A stretch of 64,000 bases of DNA from Microbulbifer sp. HZ11 (GTDB lineage: Bacteria; Pseudomonadota; Gammaproteobacteria; Pseudomonadales; Cellvibrionaceae), in the NCBI RefSeq assembly GCF_000708675.1, contig NZ_JELR01000002.1:1442228-1506227 (forward strand), given 5' to 3'. The notes under the pieces are model-generated. The model was not told the DNA's origin and did no database searches. It worked only from the letters and a program-made list of their open reading frames with translations. Made by a program: the position numbers and the translations under genes. This document shows, piece by piece, positions 63,318 to 64,000 of this stretch (within the stretch, counting starts at the first letter, position 1; every line of letters starts with the position of its first letter).

Positions 63318-64000
63318 ATGGAAATGCATTTCGATCAACACATCTCCCGCCAGTTCAACGAAGATCTTGAAAGCCTCAAGACGGAAATGCTGGAAATGGG
63401 TGGCCTGGTCACCCGCCAGGTAGCCGATGCCGTAGAAGCCCTCGCCAACGCCGACAGCGAACTGGCGGAAAAGGTTTTGCAGGTGGAAGAGGAAATCGAC
63501 CGCTGCGAAATGGAAGTAGACGAGCACGCGACCCTGATCATCGCCAAACGCCAGCCGGCCGCCTCCGACCTGCGCATGGTGATGTCGGTTATCCGCATCG
63601 CCCGGGATCTGGAGCGCGTCGGCGACGAGGCCAGCAAGATCGCAAAGATGGCCATCGCCCTCACCGACGAAGGCACGGCGCCCCGCGGCTACACCGAGAT
63701 CCGCCATATCGCCAACGCCGTGCGCAAGATGCTGAACGACGCGTTGGACGCCTACACCCGCTTCGACGTCAAGTCCGCCATGGAAACCCTGGCCAAAGAT
63801 GAGCAGGTGGACATGGACTACCGCAGCGCGATCCGCGAAATGGTCACCTATATGATGGAAGACCCGCGCAGTATTTCCCGGGTGATGAATGTGCTGTGGA
63901 CCCTGCGTTCACTGGAACGCATTGGCGATCACGCGAAGAATATCTGCGAACAGGTGGTGTACCTGGTTAAAGGTGCCGATATTCGCCACGGTAATGAAAA
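63318..64000 (+). CDS. phoU: Phosphate transport system regulator PhoU (3' end beyond window)
   Basis: 227 residues visible, so nearly complete (family about 235-245). Two PhoU helical repeats: LESLKTEMLEMGGLVTRQVADAV and DLRMVMSVIRIARDLERVGDEASKIAKMA; DAYTRFDVKSAMETLAKDEQVDMDYR and MNVLWTLRSLERIGDHAKNICEQVVYLVKG, each with the metal-binding ExxxD-type motif. It restrains PhoR/PhoB signalling and Pst uptake at high phosphate. Start ATG 63318, 25 nt after pstB. Confidence 0.95.
   Translation, partial: MEMHFDQHISRQFNEDLESLKTEMLEMGGLVTRQVADAVEALANADSELAEKVLQVEEEIDRCEMEVDEHATLIIAKRQPAASDLRMVMSVIRIARDLERVGDEASKIAKMAIALTDEGTAPRGYTEIRHIANAVRKMLNDALDAYTRFDVKSAMETLAKDEQVDMDYRSAIREMVTYMMEDPRSISRVMNVLWTLRSLERIGDHAKNICEQVVYLVKGADIRHGNE

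Overview
The window is a continuous stretch of chromosome from a free-living gammaproteobacterium, most likely a marine, polysaccharide-degrading member of the Cellvibrionales (Microbulbifer-like). This is an inference from several features: the atp-glmU-glmR-glmS order known from Pseudomonas and relatives, a family 7 alginate lyase lipoprotein, a secreted protein with a GlyGly-CTERM-type tail, a TRAP transporter, a cyanide-insensitive bd-type oxidase and a HexR-type regulator. GC content is moderately high. I see no rRNA, tRNA, CRISPR array, prophage or complete insertion sequence.

Layout. 1-7490: the ATP synthase operon atpI(partial)-B-E-F-H-A-G-D-C, ending in a strong terminator. 7548-13462: a patatin-like lipase, a secreted HExxH/TPR protein and, convergent to them, a giant secreted TolB-propeller amidohydrolase. 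13759-22236: a formate/nitrite-transporter remnant, then glmU, an inserted three-gene 2-oxo-acid dehydrogenase cassette (E1 alpha, E1 beta, E2), the DeoR-type regulator glmR and glmS. 22657-26954: a large GlyGly-CTERM surface protein and an alginate lyase. 27220-34238: a CioAB-type quinol oxidase with its tiny DUF2474 partner, a VF530-type protein, a lipocalin, and a three-subunit periplasmic flavin/cytochrome c dehydrogenase. 34260-42847: two cation/proton antiporters, then a redox/quinone-stress neighbourhood (pirin, LysR regulator, Gfo/Idh/MocA oxidoreductase, DoxX, glutathionyl-hydroquinone reductase, beta-class GST). 42872-49353: a Bcr/CflA exporter, a DUF4153 membrane protein, hexR and uvrD. 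49519-58052: a TRAP substrate-binding protein separated from its apparent permease genes by a secreted-protein/lipase pair, an unusual groES-groEL operon, a hypothetical gene and a thioesterase. 58190-64000: a Pho-box-driven pstS-pstC-pstA-pstB-phoU operon, cut by the window end inside phoU.

The most striking unexplained structure is a family of long imperfect palindromes at 15631-15741, 15811-15921 and 20230-20356. All three share one architecture: a 6-7 bp outer stem, a 3x3 internal loop, a perfect 20-21 bp inner stem starting CYGGGT, then an inner hairpin and a GGATGGGTT core. The stem sequences differ between copies, yet the two arms of each copy always match. This looks like covariation and suggests a folded RNA or a mobile structured element. 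Other points worth a look: a 4-nt-overlapping groES-groEL pair whose GroEL lacks the Gly-Gly-Met tail; a lipase overlapping a small secreted protein (possible effector/immunity-like pair); an in-frame internally deleted formate/nitrite transporter; structured intergenic hairpins inside the atp and pst operons; and a five-fold 15-bp tandem repeat carrying the stop codon of the surface-protein gene.
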